From the NCBI RefSeq assembly GCF_030407165.1, contig NZ_CP129111.1, positions 186,001-250,000 on the forward strand: a stretch of 64,000 nt of DNA, read 5' to 3'. This document shows, in pieces, positions 18,327 through 27,081 of the stretch. This stretch comes from Fontisubflavum oceani (GTDB lineage Bacteria; Pseudomonadota; Alphaproteobacteria; Rhodobacterales; Rhodobacteraceae). Each line of letters starts with the position of its first letter. The stretch's first letter is position 1. A program made the translations under genes and the position numbers. The notes beneath the pieces are model-generated. The model had not been told where the DNA came from, did not search any database, and saw nothing but the letters and a program-made list of their open reading frames with translations.

Positions 18327-18718
18327 GGCCGCCGCGCCAACATGTCGATTTCGACCAACGCGCCCACCGCCAGCGCCGTGACCCCCACGGTCGTGCGCGC
18401 GGGCCGCCGATCCGTAGGAAAATAGCTCTGATAGGTCTCATTGAACGCCGCATAGTCGCGCTCGAACGCTGTCAGATAACAACGGCATTGCACCACATGT
18501 CTTAGATCAAGCCTCACCCCTTGGAGCACGATCTCCAGGTTCCGCATCACCGCCTGGGTCTGCGCCACGATCCCGTTGGGCAATGGCCTGTCGGGGTTCT
18601 CCGGATCGGTCGGCATCTGGCCCGTCAGGATCACCCAGCCATCCGTCTCGACCGCATGGGAAAACGGCGCTACGGGGCGAGGGCCGCCCGAAATCATATG
18701 GAAAACCGGCTCAGACAT
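18323..18718 (-). CDS. RidA/YjgF family protein
   Basis: A 131-residue Rid-family protein. Family members are small trimeric enzymes that deaminate reactive enamine/imine intermediates or do related chemistry. Seen are PFSHAVETDGWVILTGQMP, the LRHVVQCRCYLT segment with the conserved Arg, and the closing ALAVGALVEIDMLA. It starts six bases after the pccB stop and overlaps the next gene by four, so it is in the pccB operon. A link between this Rid and propionyl-CoA metabolism is inference from position only. Confidence 0.88.
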   Translation of the reverse strand: MSEPVFHMISGGPRPVAPFSHAVETDGWVILTGQMPTDPENPDRPLPNGIVAQTQAVMRNLEIVLQGVRLDLRHVVQCRCYLTAFERDYAAFNETYQSYFPTDRRPARTTVGVTALAVGALVEIDMLARRP

Positions 18719-18724
18719 CCCGAC

Positions 18725-20257
18725 TCACAACGGAATATTGTCGTGCTTTTTCCACGGCATTTGCACTTGCTTGGTCCGAAGCGCGGCAAAGGCCCGGCAG
18801 ACCCGCCGCCGGGTGGAACGCGGCTGGATCACCTCATCGATGAAGCCACGTTCGGCGGCGACAAACGGGTTCGCAAACCGGTCCTCATATTCCGCCGTAT
18901 GGGCCGCGATCTTTTCCGGATCGTCCAGATCGGCCCGGTGCAGAATCTCCGTCGCCCCTTTCGCCCCCATCACCGCAATCTCTGAGGTCGGCCAGGCGTA
19001 GTTGATATCGCCCTGCATGTGTTTCGAACTCATCACCACATAGGCCCCGCCATAAGCTTTCCGGGTGATCACCGTCACTTTCGGCACCGTCGCCTCACCA
19101 TAGGCGAAGAGCAGTTTCGCGCCGTGTTTGATCACGCCCGCATATTCCTGCCCCGTCCCGGGCAGGAAGCCTGGCACATCGACAAAGGTCAGGATCGGAA
19201 TCTCAAACGCATCGCAGAACCGCACGAACCGTGCCCCTTTTCGGGCGCTGTCGATATCAAGCACACCGGCGAGGTTCAGGGGCTGATTGGCGACCACACC
19301 GACTGTCTGGCCCTCAAGCCGGATGAAGCCGGTGATGATGTTTTTCGCGAACTCCTCCTGAATCTCGAAAAAATCGCCCTCATCGGCGGTCTTCAGGATC
19401 AATTCCTTCATGTCATAGGGCATGTTCGGATTGTCGGGGACCAGCGTGTCGAGGCTCTCCTCAATCCGGTCGGGGCTGTCGAAAAACGCGCGGACCGGCG
19501 GCTTTTCCCGGTTCGACAGCGGCAGGAAGTCGATCAACCGGCGCACTTCGTTCAGCGCTTCGACGTCATCTTCAAACGCGCCATCCGCGACGGAGGATTT
19601 GCGGGTATGGGTCGTGGCCCCGCCCAGTTCCTCAGCCGTCACATGCTCATTGGTCACGGTCTTCACCACGTCCGGCCCGGTGACGAACATGTAAGAGCTG
19701 TCCTTCACCATGAAGATGAAATCGGTCATCGCCGGCGAATAGACCGCGCCGCCCGCACAGGGGCCCATGATCATGGAGATCTGCGGCACAACGCCAGAGG
19801 CGCGAATATTGCGCTGGAACACCTCGCCATAGGCCGCGAGGCTGGAGACCCCTTCCTGAATCCGCGCGCCGCCGGAATCGTTGATCCCGATCACAGGCGC
19901 GCCGTTCTGCATCGCCATATCCATGATTTTGCAGATTTTCGCCGCATGGGTTTCCGAGACCGACCCCCCCAGAACCGTGAAATCCTGCGAAAACACATAG
20001 ATCATCCGCCCGTTCACCGTGCCCCAGCCGGTGACAACGCCATCGCCGCGCGGTTTGGTCTTCTCCATCCCGAAATCGGTGCAGCGATGGGTGACGAACA
20101 TGTCGTATTCTTCGAAACTGTCCTCATCCAGCAAAAGCTCGATCCGTTCGCGCGCCGTCAGCTTGCCCTTGGCGTGCTGGCTATCGATGCGTTTCTGGCC
20201 ACCGCCCAGGCGGGCCTCTTCGCGACGATGCTCAAGCTCTTGCAGGATGTCTTTCAT
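18725..20257 (-). CDS. pccB: Propionyl-CoA carboxylase, beta subunit
   Basis: A 510-residue carboxyltransferase subunit that moves CO2 from biotin on PccA to propionyl-CoA. The family pattern is complete: ELEHRREEARLGGGQKRID, the oxyanion-hole motifs SGGARIQEGVSSLAAYGEVF and GPCAGGAVYSPAMTDF, and the C-terminal KAYGGAYVVMSSKH. GGAGGG stands six bases before the ATG. The 208-bp region upstream carries TTTGCAAA-type repeats expected for PccR. It heads an operon with the RidA-like and an exported protein gene. Confidence 0.96.
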   Translation of the reverse strand: MKDILQELEHRREEARLGGGQKRIDSQHAKGKLTARERIELLLDEDSFEEYDMFVTHRCTDFGMEKTKPRGDGVVTGWGTVNGRMIYVFSQDFTVLGGSVSETHAAKICKIMDMAMQNGAPVIGINDSGGARIQEGVSSLAAYGEVFQRNIRASGVVPQISMIMGPCAGGAVYSPAMTDFIFMVKDSSYMFVTGPDVVKTVTNEHVTAEELGGATTHTRKSSVADGAFEDDVEALNEVRRLIDFLPLSNREKPPVRAFFDSPDRIEESLDTLVPDNPNMPYDMKELILKTADEGDFFEIQEEFAKNIITGFIRLEGQTVGVVANQPLNLAGVLDIDSARKGARFVRFCDAFEIPILTFVDVPGFLPGTGQEYAGVIKHGAKLLFAYGEATVPKVTVITRKAYGGAYVVMSSKHMQGDINYAWPTSEIAVMGAKGATEILHRADLDDPEKIAAHTAEYEDRFANPFVAAERGFIDEVIQPRSTRRRVCRAFAALRTKQVQMPWKKHDNIPL

Positions 20258-20346
20258 GGGGTCCCTCCGATCCAGGCGCGAGATACGCGCGCGTTTCCGG
20301 GCAGGTTATCCAGATGGTCCCCGCAAAGACAGCCCGAACTCGCATA

Positions 20347-20394
20347 TTTGCAAATTCATTCGCAACCTGCACTGTAATATTGCAAACTCGCAAA
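20347..20394. promoter_or_regulatory. PccR/ScfR operator repeats upstream of pccB
   Basis: TTTGCAAA (20347-20354) is followed after four bases by TTCGCAAC (20359-20366), matching the TTTGCAAA-N4-TTTGCAAA pattern known for PccR in Rhodobacter sphaeroides. A second, tighter pair, ATTGCAAA next to CTCGCAAA, is at 20379-20394. They lie 90-137 bases before the pccB start and about 70-120 before the divergent exporter gene, so both could be controlled. Confidence 0.75.
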
Positions 20395-20465
20395 TACCCA
20401 AGATGCACAGCCGCCTGTGCATCCGCGCCATGGACAAGCTCCGGGCTGCGACATAGACCTCTCAT

Positions 20466-21682
20466 ATGAGTTCGCGGCCGACTGTCCGGTTTTTAGACCG
20501 GACAACCCCTCCACATATCTTCACCCTCATCGTGCTGACCGGGCTCGGCGCGTTGTCGATGAACCTGTTTCTGCCCTCGCTGCCCAATATGTCGGTCTAT
20601 TTCGACACCGACTATAGGGTGATGCAGCTCTCGGTCGCGGGCTATCTTGGCATGAACGCCGTGCTGCAACTGATCGTCGGCCCAATCTCTGACCGCTATG
20701 GGCGCAGGCCCGTCCTGCTCTGGGGTCTGGGCATCTTCATTCTCGCCACAATCGGCTGCGTCTTTGCCACCACGGTCGAGATATTCCTGGTGTTCCGCAT
20801 GATCCAGGCAACCGTTGTGGTCGGCATGGTTCTGGGCCGGGCCGTCGTCCGCGATATGGTCCCACAGGAAGAAGCCGCATCGATGATCGGTTATGTCACC
20901 ATGGGGATGGCGATTGTCCCGATGATCGGTCCGGTCTTTGGCGGCATCATGGATGAAACCCTCGGCTGGCAGTCGACCTTCTGGCTCCTGGCCATCCTCG
21001 GCATAATGGTCTGGGCCCTCATCTGGCGCGATTTGGGAGAGACGGCCGCCCTCAAAGCCACGAGTTTCAGGGCACAATTCGCCGAATACCCCGAATTGCT
21101 CGCTTCGCGTCGGTTCTGGGGGTATTGCCTCGCCGCCGCCTTCGCCTCGGGCGCGTTTTTCGCTTATCTCGGCGGTGCGCCTTATGTCGGGTCCGAAGTC
21201 TTTGGCCTCTCGCCCGCGATGGTTGGCTTCTTCTTCGGCGCCCCGGCTGTGGGCTATTTCTTCGGCAATTTCGTCTCTGGTCGCTACTCGGTCCGCGTCG
21301 GCATCAACGCGATGATCCTTTGGGGCGCGATTATCTCGGCAACCGGCGTTTTCCTCTCGCTCTTGTTCTTCTTAGGCGGGGTGCAGACGGCGCCGATCTT
21401 CTTTGGCTTCATGACCTTTGTCGGCCTCGGCAATGGCATGGTCCTGCCCAACGCCACATCCGGCATGTTGTCTGTCCGGCCCCATCTGGCGGGCACGGCC
21501 TCCGTCTTGGCGGGGCCTTCATGATTGGCGGCGGCGCGGCCCTCTCGGCATTGGCCGGCACACTTTTGACCGAAGGCCGCGGGGCCTTTCCGCTGATTTG
21601 GATCATGCTGATCACGGCCCTCTTGGCCGTGGCCTCGATCATTTACACCATCCGCCGCGAGCGGCAGGTTTCTGGCCTCTGA
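20466..21682 (+). CDS. MFS multidrug exporter, Bcr/CflA type (reading frame broken near the 3' end)
   Basis: A 12-helix major facilitator of the Bcr/CflA drug exporter family, about 405 residues if repaired. Seen are FLPSLPNMSVYFDT after the first helix, the loop motif GPISDRYGRRPVLLWG, and the RMIQATVVVGMVLGRAVVRD motif-C-like segment. The frame stops at 21524 after GTASVLAGPS. One missing G near 21504 would give GLGGAFMIGGGAALSALAG and continue to the stop at 21682. A sequencing error is likely. It lies between the divergent pccB and pccR, next to the PccR operators; export of organic acids is one idea, but the family mostly handles drugs. Confidence 0.85.
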
Positions 21683-21742
21683 AGCAACGCGAAACGCGCG
21701 AGGCTCACCGGCCCCTTCCAAAACACACGACCACCGGGTAGA

Positions 21743-21771
21743 TTTGCAAACTGATCTGCAAATTCTGCAAA
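21743..21771. promoter_or_regulatory. PccR/ScfR operator repeats upstream of pccR
   Basis: TTTGCAAA (21743-21750), four bases, then TCTGCAAA (21755-21762) fit the known PccR site. A third half-site, TCTGCAAA, follows at 21764-21771. They lie immediately before the pccR start (21783), so binding would repress its own gene. Confidence 0.8.
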
Positions 21772-21782
21772 CCGAGGGTCAT

Positions 21783-23180
21783 ATGGCCGTTCAGAAACTC
21801 TATGCCGGGGCCAAGCTCCGCGAACTCCGCACCCGCCTTGGCCTGACGCAGAAGGATTTCGCCGCCAAGCTGGGCGTCTCTCTCCCGTACCTCAATCAAA
21901 TGGAGAACAACAACCGCCCGGTCTCGACCACGGTTGTCCTCGGCTTGGCGCAGGAATTCGGCTTCGACGTCACTGAACTCAGCACCGGTGATGCCGAACG
22001 TCTGGTCTCTGACATGCGCGAGGCACTGGCCGATCCGGTCTTTACCGACAGCACCCCGCCGCTGGCCGATCTGCGCCTGGCGGCCTCCAACGCCCCCGCC
22101 CTCGCCCGCGCCTTTCTCGACCTGCATCGCAGCTATCGTCAGACCCACGAACGCCTCGCTTCGCTGGACGAAGCGCTTGGCCAAAGCGGCACACCCACCG
22201 CCGCCTCCCCCTGGGAAGAGGTGCGCGATTTCTTCCACTATTGTGACAATTACATCGACGCGATGGACCGCGCCGCCGAACGCTTCGCGGCGCAGGCCAC
22301 CTCCGATCTCGCCAGCCATACCGAGGAACTGCTCCGCGCTCGTGGCATCACCATCCGCCGTGCGGCGGGCGAAGGCGTCCGCCACTATGACACAGCCTCG
22401 CGCACCCTCACCCTCTCGCCCCGCGCCGCGCCTGAAACCCAACGCTTCCAACTGCTCCACCAATATGCGCTTCTGGAACAGGCCCAACTTCTGGAGGCCA
22501 CGCTCGATCTCGCCCGGTTCCAATCCGACACCGCGCGGGCCATCGCGCAGATCGGCATGGCCAACTATTTCGCTGGCGCGGTGCTCATGCCCTATACCCG
22601 CTTCGCAGAAGCCGCCGCCGAGACCCGCCATGATCTTGAACGGCTCTCGATCCAATTCGACGCCTCGATCGAGCAAATCGCCCATCGGCTCTCGACCCTG
22701 CAACGCCCGGGCGCCAAGGGCGTGCCGTTTTTCTTCACCCGGGTGGATCAGGCCGGTACGATCACCAAACGCCACTCTGCCACCCGGCTGCAATTCGCGC
22801 GTTTCGGCGGGGCCTGTCCGCTCTGGAATGTGCATAGCGCCTTTGAAACGCCGGGCCGGTTCTTGCGGCAACTGGCCGAAACCCCCGATGGCGTCCGCTA
22901 TGTGATCCTCGCCCGCGACGTTTCCAAAACCGGCGGTGCCTGGAACAGCCCGACCCGGCGCTATGCGATCTCGCTTGGCTGCGAGGTGAAACATGCCGGC
23001 GCGCTGGTCTATGCCGATGGGCTGGACCTGACGAGCGCCAGCAGCTTCCAACCGATTGGCATCTCCTGCCGGATTTGCGAACGGGTTGGCTGTCACCAAC
23101 GCTCGGTCCCGCCGCTTGAACGCAAGCTCAGCGTCGATCCGAACCATCGCGACACCCTGCCATATGAGATCGAACGTTGA
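21783..23180 (+). CDS. pccR: Short-chain fatty acyl-CoA regulator, XRE family (PccR/ScfR)
   Basis: A 465-residue regulator with an N-terminal helix-turn-helix (KLRELRTRLGLTQKDFAAKL, then VSLPYLNQMENNNRPVS), a middle region of the IrrE/ImmA-like type without an HExxH motif, and the ScfR-type C-terminus with a cysteine set (ISCRICERVGCHQRS). In R. sphaeroides, PccR senses acyl-CoA and controls propionyl-CoA carboxylase genes; the same link is inferred here from family, position and operators. Start 21783 (MAVQKLYAGAKLRELR) is preferred; the frame is open back to a TTG at 21744 that falls inside the operator. Confidence 0.9.
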   Translation: MAVQKLYAGAKLRELRTRLGLTQKDFAAKLGVSLPYLNQMENNNRPVSTTVVLGLAQEFGFDVTELSTGDAERLVSDMREALADPVFTDSTPPLADLRLAASNAPALARAFLDLHRSYRQTHERLASLDEALGQSGTPTAASPWEEVRDFFHYCDNYIDAMDRAAERFAAQATSDLASHTEELLRARGITIRRAAGEGVRHYDTASRTLTLSPRAAPETQRFQLLHQYALLEQAQLLEATLDLARFQSDTARAIAQIGMANYFAGAVLMPYTRFAEAAAETRHDLERLSIQFDASIEQIAHRLSTLQRPGAKGVPFFFTRVDQAGTITKRHSATRLQFARFGGACPLWNVHSAFETPGRFLRQLAETPDGVRYVILARDVSKTGGAWNSPTRRYAISLGCEVKHAGALVYADGLDLTSASSFQPIGISCRICERVGCHQRSVPPLERKLSVDPNHRDTLPYEIER

Positions 23181-23234
23181 CGCGGCCCGCGCCTGCGCTC
23201 TACTCCTGATCAGACCGCCTGGAGGAGACGTTTC

Positions 23235-23708
23235 ATGGAATTACACGCCACCCGCACCATCGCCGCCGACCGCGCCACGGTCTGGGCCGCGTTGAACGAT
23301 GCCGAAACCCTGAAAGCCTGCATTCCCGGCTGCGAAGAGCTGACCGGATCGCCGGAAGAGGGGTTCTCCGCCGTGGTCAAACAGAAGGTCGGCCCGGTGA
23401 AAGCCACGTTCAAAGGGGAGGTCACGCTCAGCGATATCGTGCCCGAAACAAGCTATACGATCTCTGGCGAGGGCAAAGGCGGGGTGGCCGGTTTTGCCAA
23501 AGGTGGTGCAGAGGTTACGCTCAGCGATGCCGAGGGCGGCGGCACCGATCTGCATTATGACGTGGACGCCAAAGTCGGCGGCAAAATCGCCCAACTCGGC
23601 TCGCGCCTGATCGACAGTTTCGCCCGGAAAATGGCCGATCAGTTCTTCGAGAACTTTCAGGCACAAGTCGAAGGCACCGACGACGACCAGGACGCTGAGA
23701 CCGCTTAA
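23235..23708 (+). CDS. CoxG/SRPBCC family protein
   Basis: A 157-residue START-like (SRPBCC) protein of the carbon monoxide dehydrogenase subunit G family. Seen are TIAADRATVWAALNDAETLK, ACIPGCEELTGSPEEGF and the acidic tail VEGTDDDQDAETA. CoxG proteins are linked to molybdenum hydroxylase maturation or membrane recruitment, but no coxLMS genes are near, so the role here is open. GGAGGAGAC stands upstream of the ATG. It overlaps the stop of the convergent membrane protein gene by four bases. Confidence 0.85.
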   Translation: MELHATRTIAADRATVWAALNDAETLKACIPGCEELTGSPEEGFSAVVKQKVGPVKATFKGEVTLSDIVPETSYTISGEGKGGVAGFAKGGAEVTLSDAEGGGTDLHYDVDAKVGGKIAQLGSRLIDSFARKMADQFFENFQAQVEGTDDDQDAETA

Positions 23709-24124
23709 CCCCGGCGCACCAAAGGACTTATCGATCCAACATAGATCAGCGCTCCGCCGAATAGGATCAGGGGCAGCGGGATCAGGACCATCACCTGCCA
23801 AACGGCCAGAGCGTCAAAATACACTCCCGCGAACAACCCTGCGGCGACAACCAATCCGCCGCCGAGACGCTCATATCGAAACGCGACAGCGACCAGGATG
23901 GCCAGCCCAACCCAGGGCAGGGCATTGGGGCTATTTCTCAGCACACCGCCCGCCTGTTCCGCCCCGGAGAGCAGCGCGAAGATGAACCAGATCAGGCAAA
24001 ACACCCCCAATCCGACCCGCGCAACATAACGGAGGCCTCTTACAAACCTGATCTGTGGGGGATCTGGTTGGGACACTCTTGCACCCTGAAAACCTGCGTC
24101 GCTTGGCAAACCGCCGCATGTCAC
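23705..24124 (-). CDS. Hypothetical membrane protein, four helices
   Basis: Up to 139 residues with about four hydrophobic segments (GLGVFCLIWFIFALL; ALPWVGLAILVAVAF; GGGLVVAAGLFAGVYF; VLIPLPLILFGGALIYVG). No catalytic motif. It resembles small DUF7670-like membrane proteins, with low certainty. The start is unclear: an in-frame GTG at 24076 gives a more natural N-terminus (SQPDPPQIRFVRG) than the listed one. Confidence 0.65.
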   Translation of the reverse strand: MTCGGLPSDAGFQGARVSQPDPPQIRFVRGLRYVARVGLGVFCLIWFIFALLSGAEQAGGVLRNSPNALPWVGLAILVAVAFRYERLGGGLVVAAGLFAGVYFDALAVWQVMVLIPLPLILFGGALIYVGSISPLVRRG

Positions 24125-24167
24125 GACCGGCAGGTAGAACGCGCCATGCAGCGCTTGGGACCTCCGG

Positions 24168-24407
24168 TCAGGCCTTCGCCAACATCGCCGCGATCTGATC
24201 TTTCAAATGCATCCGCTCTTTCCGCATCTGCACCTGGGCCAGGTTATCGCAGGGTTCCACGCCTGTCTCTGCGCGGTGCACGGCACGGTTCACCTCGTGA
24301 TAGTCCTTCATCAGCTTGGCAAAATGCTTATCGGTGGTCTTGAGCATATGAATCTGCTCGACCTTATCCGGGAATTCCTCGGCCAATTCATGTGGGGTGT
24401 GGGACAT
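24168..24407 (-). CDS. YdcH/DUF465 family small protein
   Basis: A 79-residue, mostly helical, charged protein of the DUF465 family (MSHTPHELAEEFP, DKHFAKLMKDYHEVNRAVHR, CDNLAQVQMRKERMHLKDQI). These form coiled coils; the function is unknown. The start at 24407 has GAGGAAA seven bases upstream. The gene stands alone between two minus-strand neighbours. Confidence 0.88.
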   Translation of the reverse strand: MSHTPHELAEEFPDKVEQIHMLKTTDKHFAKLMKDYHEVNRAVHRAETGVEPCDNLAQVQMRKERMHLKDQIAAMLAKA

Positions 24408-24484
24408 ACGGGTTTCCTCCTGCATGCTGCGTGCGACTCAATTGGTAGCACTTGCGCCCGCGCTCCGATTTGACGGAAATCAAG

Positions 24485-25156
24485 TCATCCGCGCGGCGCG
24501 CGCCATCCTGCGGCTTCGGCCTCGGCAATGGTGCAAAACCAACGCTCGCCGCGCGCTAGGTCGATCCGCGTTCGGCCATAAGATCGGCTCCCAGGCACAT
24601 GATAAATTCGACCGTTGTCCGAGATATTGCCCTTGATCGCGCAGCCCGCCGCCACATCTGATAGCGGCGCGGCGCGGCCCGCGCGATGGTCGGCGGGGGC
24701 GCTCCACGCACCGGCCCACAATCCAACGCCAGCCGCCCGGGCCGCGTCCTCTTGCGCCGCATAGGCCATCGAATACCGCCGATAGGCCCGCGCCATGCCA
24801 CCGCTGACCAACCAGTCGCCCAGATCCTGCCCTGTCCCAGTGGCGCAGCGCGCCAAAAGCCGGCCATAGCGGTCGATTTCGTCCCCCACGCAGTTCACAA
24901 CGGCACCGTATGTTTCCGCCGCCACTTGCGCCGCGACCCAGGCCCCGCAGGCCCAGTCATCTCCATTCGCTCGGCGACAGCTTTGATCCTGCTCCGGTGC
25001 GTCGATCCCATCTAGTCGGACCACCCGCCCGTCCAGACGCAGAGTATCTCCATCGACGATTTCGACAGCCCCGCGCAACGCCTCCGCTCCGCCAGGGGAG
25101 AGCGTGAACAGATACAGGGTGGCAAGAATGCAAACAAAGCGTGAACATTTTCTCAT
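24485..25156 (-). CDS. Thermonuclease family (SNase-like) exported protein
   Basis: About 223 residues. An N-terminal signal sequence (FVCILATLYLFTLSPGGAEA) leads to a staphylococcal-nuclease-like domain with AVEIVDGDTLRLDG, VRLDGIDAPE and DRYGRLLARC, which hold the expected Asp, Arg and Glu of the active site. The C-terminal 60 residues (CAIKGNISDNGRIYHVPGS, WFCTIAEAEAAGWRAPRG) form the small domain often found with Rhodobacterales SNases. Likely a periplasmic or secreted nuclease. Starts at 25156 or 25165 are both possible. Confidence 0.87.
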   Translation of the reverse strand: MRKCSRFVCILATLYLFTLSPGGAEALRGAVEIVDGDTLRLDGRVVRLDGIDAPEQDQSCRRANGDDWACGAWVAAQVAAETYGAVVNCVGDEIDRYGRLLARCATGTGQDLGDWLVSGGMARAYRRYSMAYAAQEDAARAAGVGLWAGAWSAPADHRAGRAAPLSDVAAGCAIKGNISDNGRIYHVPGSRSYGRTRIDLARGERWFCTIAEAEAAGWRAPRG

Positions 25157-25232
25157 GCCCCCCATCAACCGCGACGCGATCCGGCACAAGGTAAATCTTA
25201 CGGAAAGGTTAACTATCGGGGCTGCAGCGGCG

Positions 25233-25925
25233 TTATTCCGCCACCATCATTGGCAGACCGCGCCACGTTTCAATCACCCGATCTACCCGCAGGATCGGTG
25301 CCCGCACGATCGGGGGATCAAAGCGCTCGGTTTCTGCCAAAACGCCGGGATAGGCCAAGCAGGGCAGGCCCGCCTCCCGCGCGGCCTCCGCCGTCGCGGG
25401 TGTATCGACAATGGCCACCGCCTGCTTTGGTGCCAATCCCAGCTCCGTCAGCGCCAGCACCATTGCCTCGGGGTCTGGCGCCATCCGGCGGACATCGCTG
25501 CGCAGAATGATCCTGTCAAACGGAATGCCCGCCCGCGCCCGCGCTGTCGCTTTCAAAAGCGCCTCGACGGGCTCGGCTTCGGACCGGCTGACCAAGACAA
25601 TCGGCAGCCGCGCCTTCGCCGCCCAACGCAGCACCGCATCGACACCCGGGCGAAGCGGAATGCCATCGGCCAACCGCGCCGCGAACAGACGCTGATGCGT
25701 GACGTCCAGCCGCGCCGCATCCACCTCCATGCCGAGATAATCCGCGAAGCGGGCCGCCAATTGCCAATCGCCGCCGGGGCGCATCAATTCGGCATAGACA
25801 TCCCAGGACCAGTCCCAGCCAACGCCATGTATCCGAAAGGCCGCATTCCAGGCCTGCCGGTCCAAATCCGCGCACTCCACCAAGCTGCCGAGCCCGCCAA
25901 AAATCACTGCTTTCGGTGCCATCAT
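25233..25925 (-). CDS. HAD superfamily protein lacking the catalytic aspartates
   Basis: About 230 residues with the size, cap region and motif spacing of a CbbY/phosphoglycolate-phosphatase-like HAD protein (cap near residues 20-90; motif II region IVLVSRSEAEP; late motif VAIVDTPATAEAA; closing AREAGLPCLAYPG). The first motif, normally FDxDGT, reads FGGLGS, so both the nucleophile and the acid/base Asp are gone. The motif III Lys also seems missing (RRMAPDPE). It is probably a non-catalytic relative. GGAGG lies just before the paired ATGs at 25925/25922. Confidence 0.8.
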   Translation of the reverse strand: MMAPKAVIFGGLGSLVECADLDRQAWNAAFRIHGVGWDWSWDVYAELMRPGGDWQLAARFADYLGMEVDAARLDVTHQRLFAARLADGIPLRPGVDAVLRWAAKARLPIVLVSRSEAEPVEALLKATARARAGIPFDRIILRSDVRRMAPDPEAMVLALTELGLAPKQAVAIVDTPATAEAAREAGLPCLAYPGVLAETERFDPPIVRAPILRVDRVIETWRGLPMMVAE

Positions 25926-26116
25926 CAACCCTCCGCCCTATAACCGGGGAGGAGACTGGCGCGCAACGCAACCGTCGCGTTAGAATTGCCGCGTCGCAGC
26001 AGAGGGTTTTGGTCTCGCAATGGGCGCTGCCACAAGACGCTGCCTCATTTCTGAGCATGGCAAAGACCGCCTCCTAGCGCTCAGAGAGCGCATAATCTTC
26101 TAAAAGAAACAGAATG

Positions 26117-27040
26117 TTAACCTTTGGTCTGCGACACAGCCGGGGTGACATTGCGCCGCCGCAAGACCGCCTCGCGCCAGGTCATGAAACTGATCGCCGC
26201 GATGATCAATCCGCCCCCCGCGATCACCCAAATATCCACCGGCTCGGCAAAGACCAAGGCGCCCAAAGCCGTGGCCCAAACCAACTGCAAGAACGTGACC
26301 GGCTGCGTGACCGTCAAAGGCGCCGCCGCAAAGGCCAGCGTCATCGTATAGTGCCCCGCCGTCGCAAACACCGCGACCAGGAAGAGCCACCCCAACTGCT
26401 CCCACGTGACCGGCACCCAGACCGCCCAGGCAAACGGCGCCAGGCAAATCGTGACCGTGATCGAGAGCATGCCCACCACCACCGCCGCATCGACCTCATC
26501 GGCCATGATTTTCGCCACCAGATACCCAACGGCAAAACTCGCCGCCGTGATCAGCATCGCAAAATGCCCGGGGCTAAGTTCTCGAAACCCGGGCCGCAAG
26601 ATGATTAAGGCGCCGACCAGAGCCACAACAATCGCCAAGATCCGTCGCACCGCCATCCGCTCACCCAGAAAGAAGACCGCGAGAATGCTGACATAAACCG
26701 GGCTCAGATAATTCATCGCCGTGACCTCGGCGATCGGGATCTGCGTCATCGCATAGAACCAGCAAATCACCCCCCCGGTATGGGCAACACCGCGCAAGCC
26801 AAAAAGGCCGATCGCCCGGCGGCTCAACTGCGCCCGCAGGATCGGCCGGATCATCGGGATCAGAAACACCAGCCCCAAAACATAACGCAGAAAGGCGGAT
26901 TGCGCGGGCGGCACATCGGAGCCTACGACCTTCACAATCGCGGTGACGGCCACAAAACAAGCCCCTGTGACCAACATCCAAAACACCCCCATCAGGGGGC
27001 GGGTCGTCGGCTTTTCAAGGGTTTGAGCGGCATCGGCCAT
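26117..27040 (-). CDS. EamA/DMT family permease
   Basis: About 307 residues with ten hydrophobic segments in two EamA repeats, each with the family pattern (FLRYVLGLVFLIPM; AEVTAMNYLSPVYVSILAVF in the first; LPLTVTQPVTFLQLVWATAL-like segment in the second). These are drug/metabolite exporters; the substrate is unknown. Start 27040 (MADAAQTLEKPTTR) is used instead of a TTG nine bases earlier. The upstream neighbour on the same strand is argO; the 188-bp gap behind this gene up to the HAD-like gene holds a short GCGCTC/GAGCGC hairpin and no gene. Confidence 0.88.
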   Translation of the reverse strand: MADAAQTLEKPTTRPLMGVFWMLVTGACFVAVTAIVKVVGSDVPPAQSAFLRYVLGLVFLIPMIRPILRAQLSRRAIGLFGLRGVAHTGGVICWFYAMTQIPIAEVTAMNYLSPVYVSILAVFFLGERMAVRRILAIVVALVGALIILRPGFRELSPGHFAMLITAASFAVGYLVAKIMADEVDAAVVVGMLSITVTICLAPFAWAVWVPVTWEQLGWLFLVAVFATAGHYTMTLAFAAAPLTVTQPVTFLQLVWATALGALVFAEPVDIWVIAGGGLIIAAISFMTWREAVLRRRNVTPAVSQTKG

Positions 27041-27081
27041 GACCGCCAAAGAACCCTATCGCCCGGGCGGCTGCAAGCCGG

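Noticed and set aside
23235..23708. Carbon monoxide oxidation locus
   Set aside because: Only a CoxG-like protein is present; no coxL, coxM or coxS genes are near, and CoxG homologues occur in other settings.
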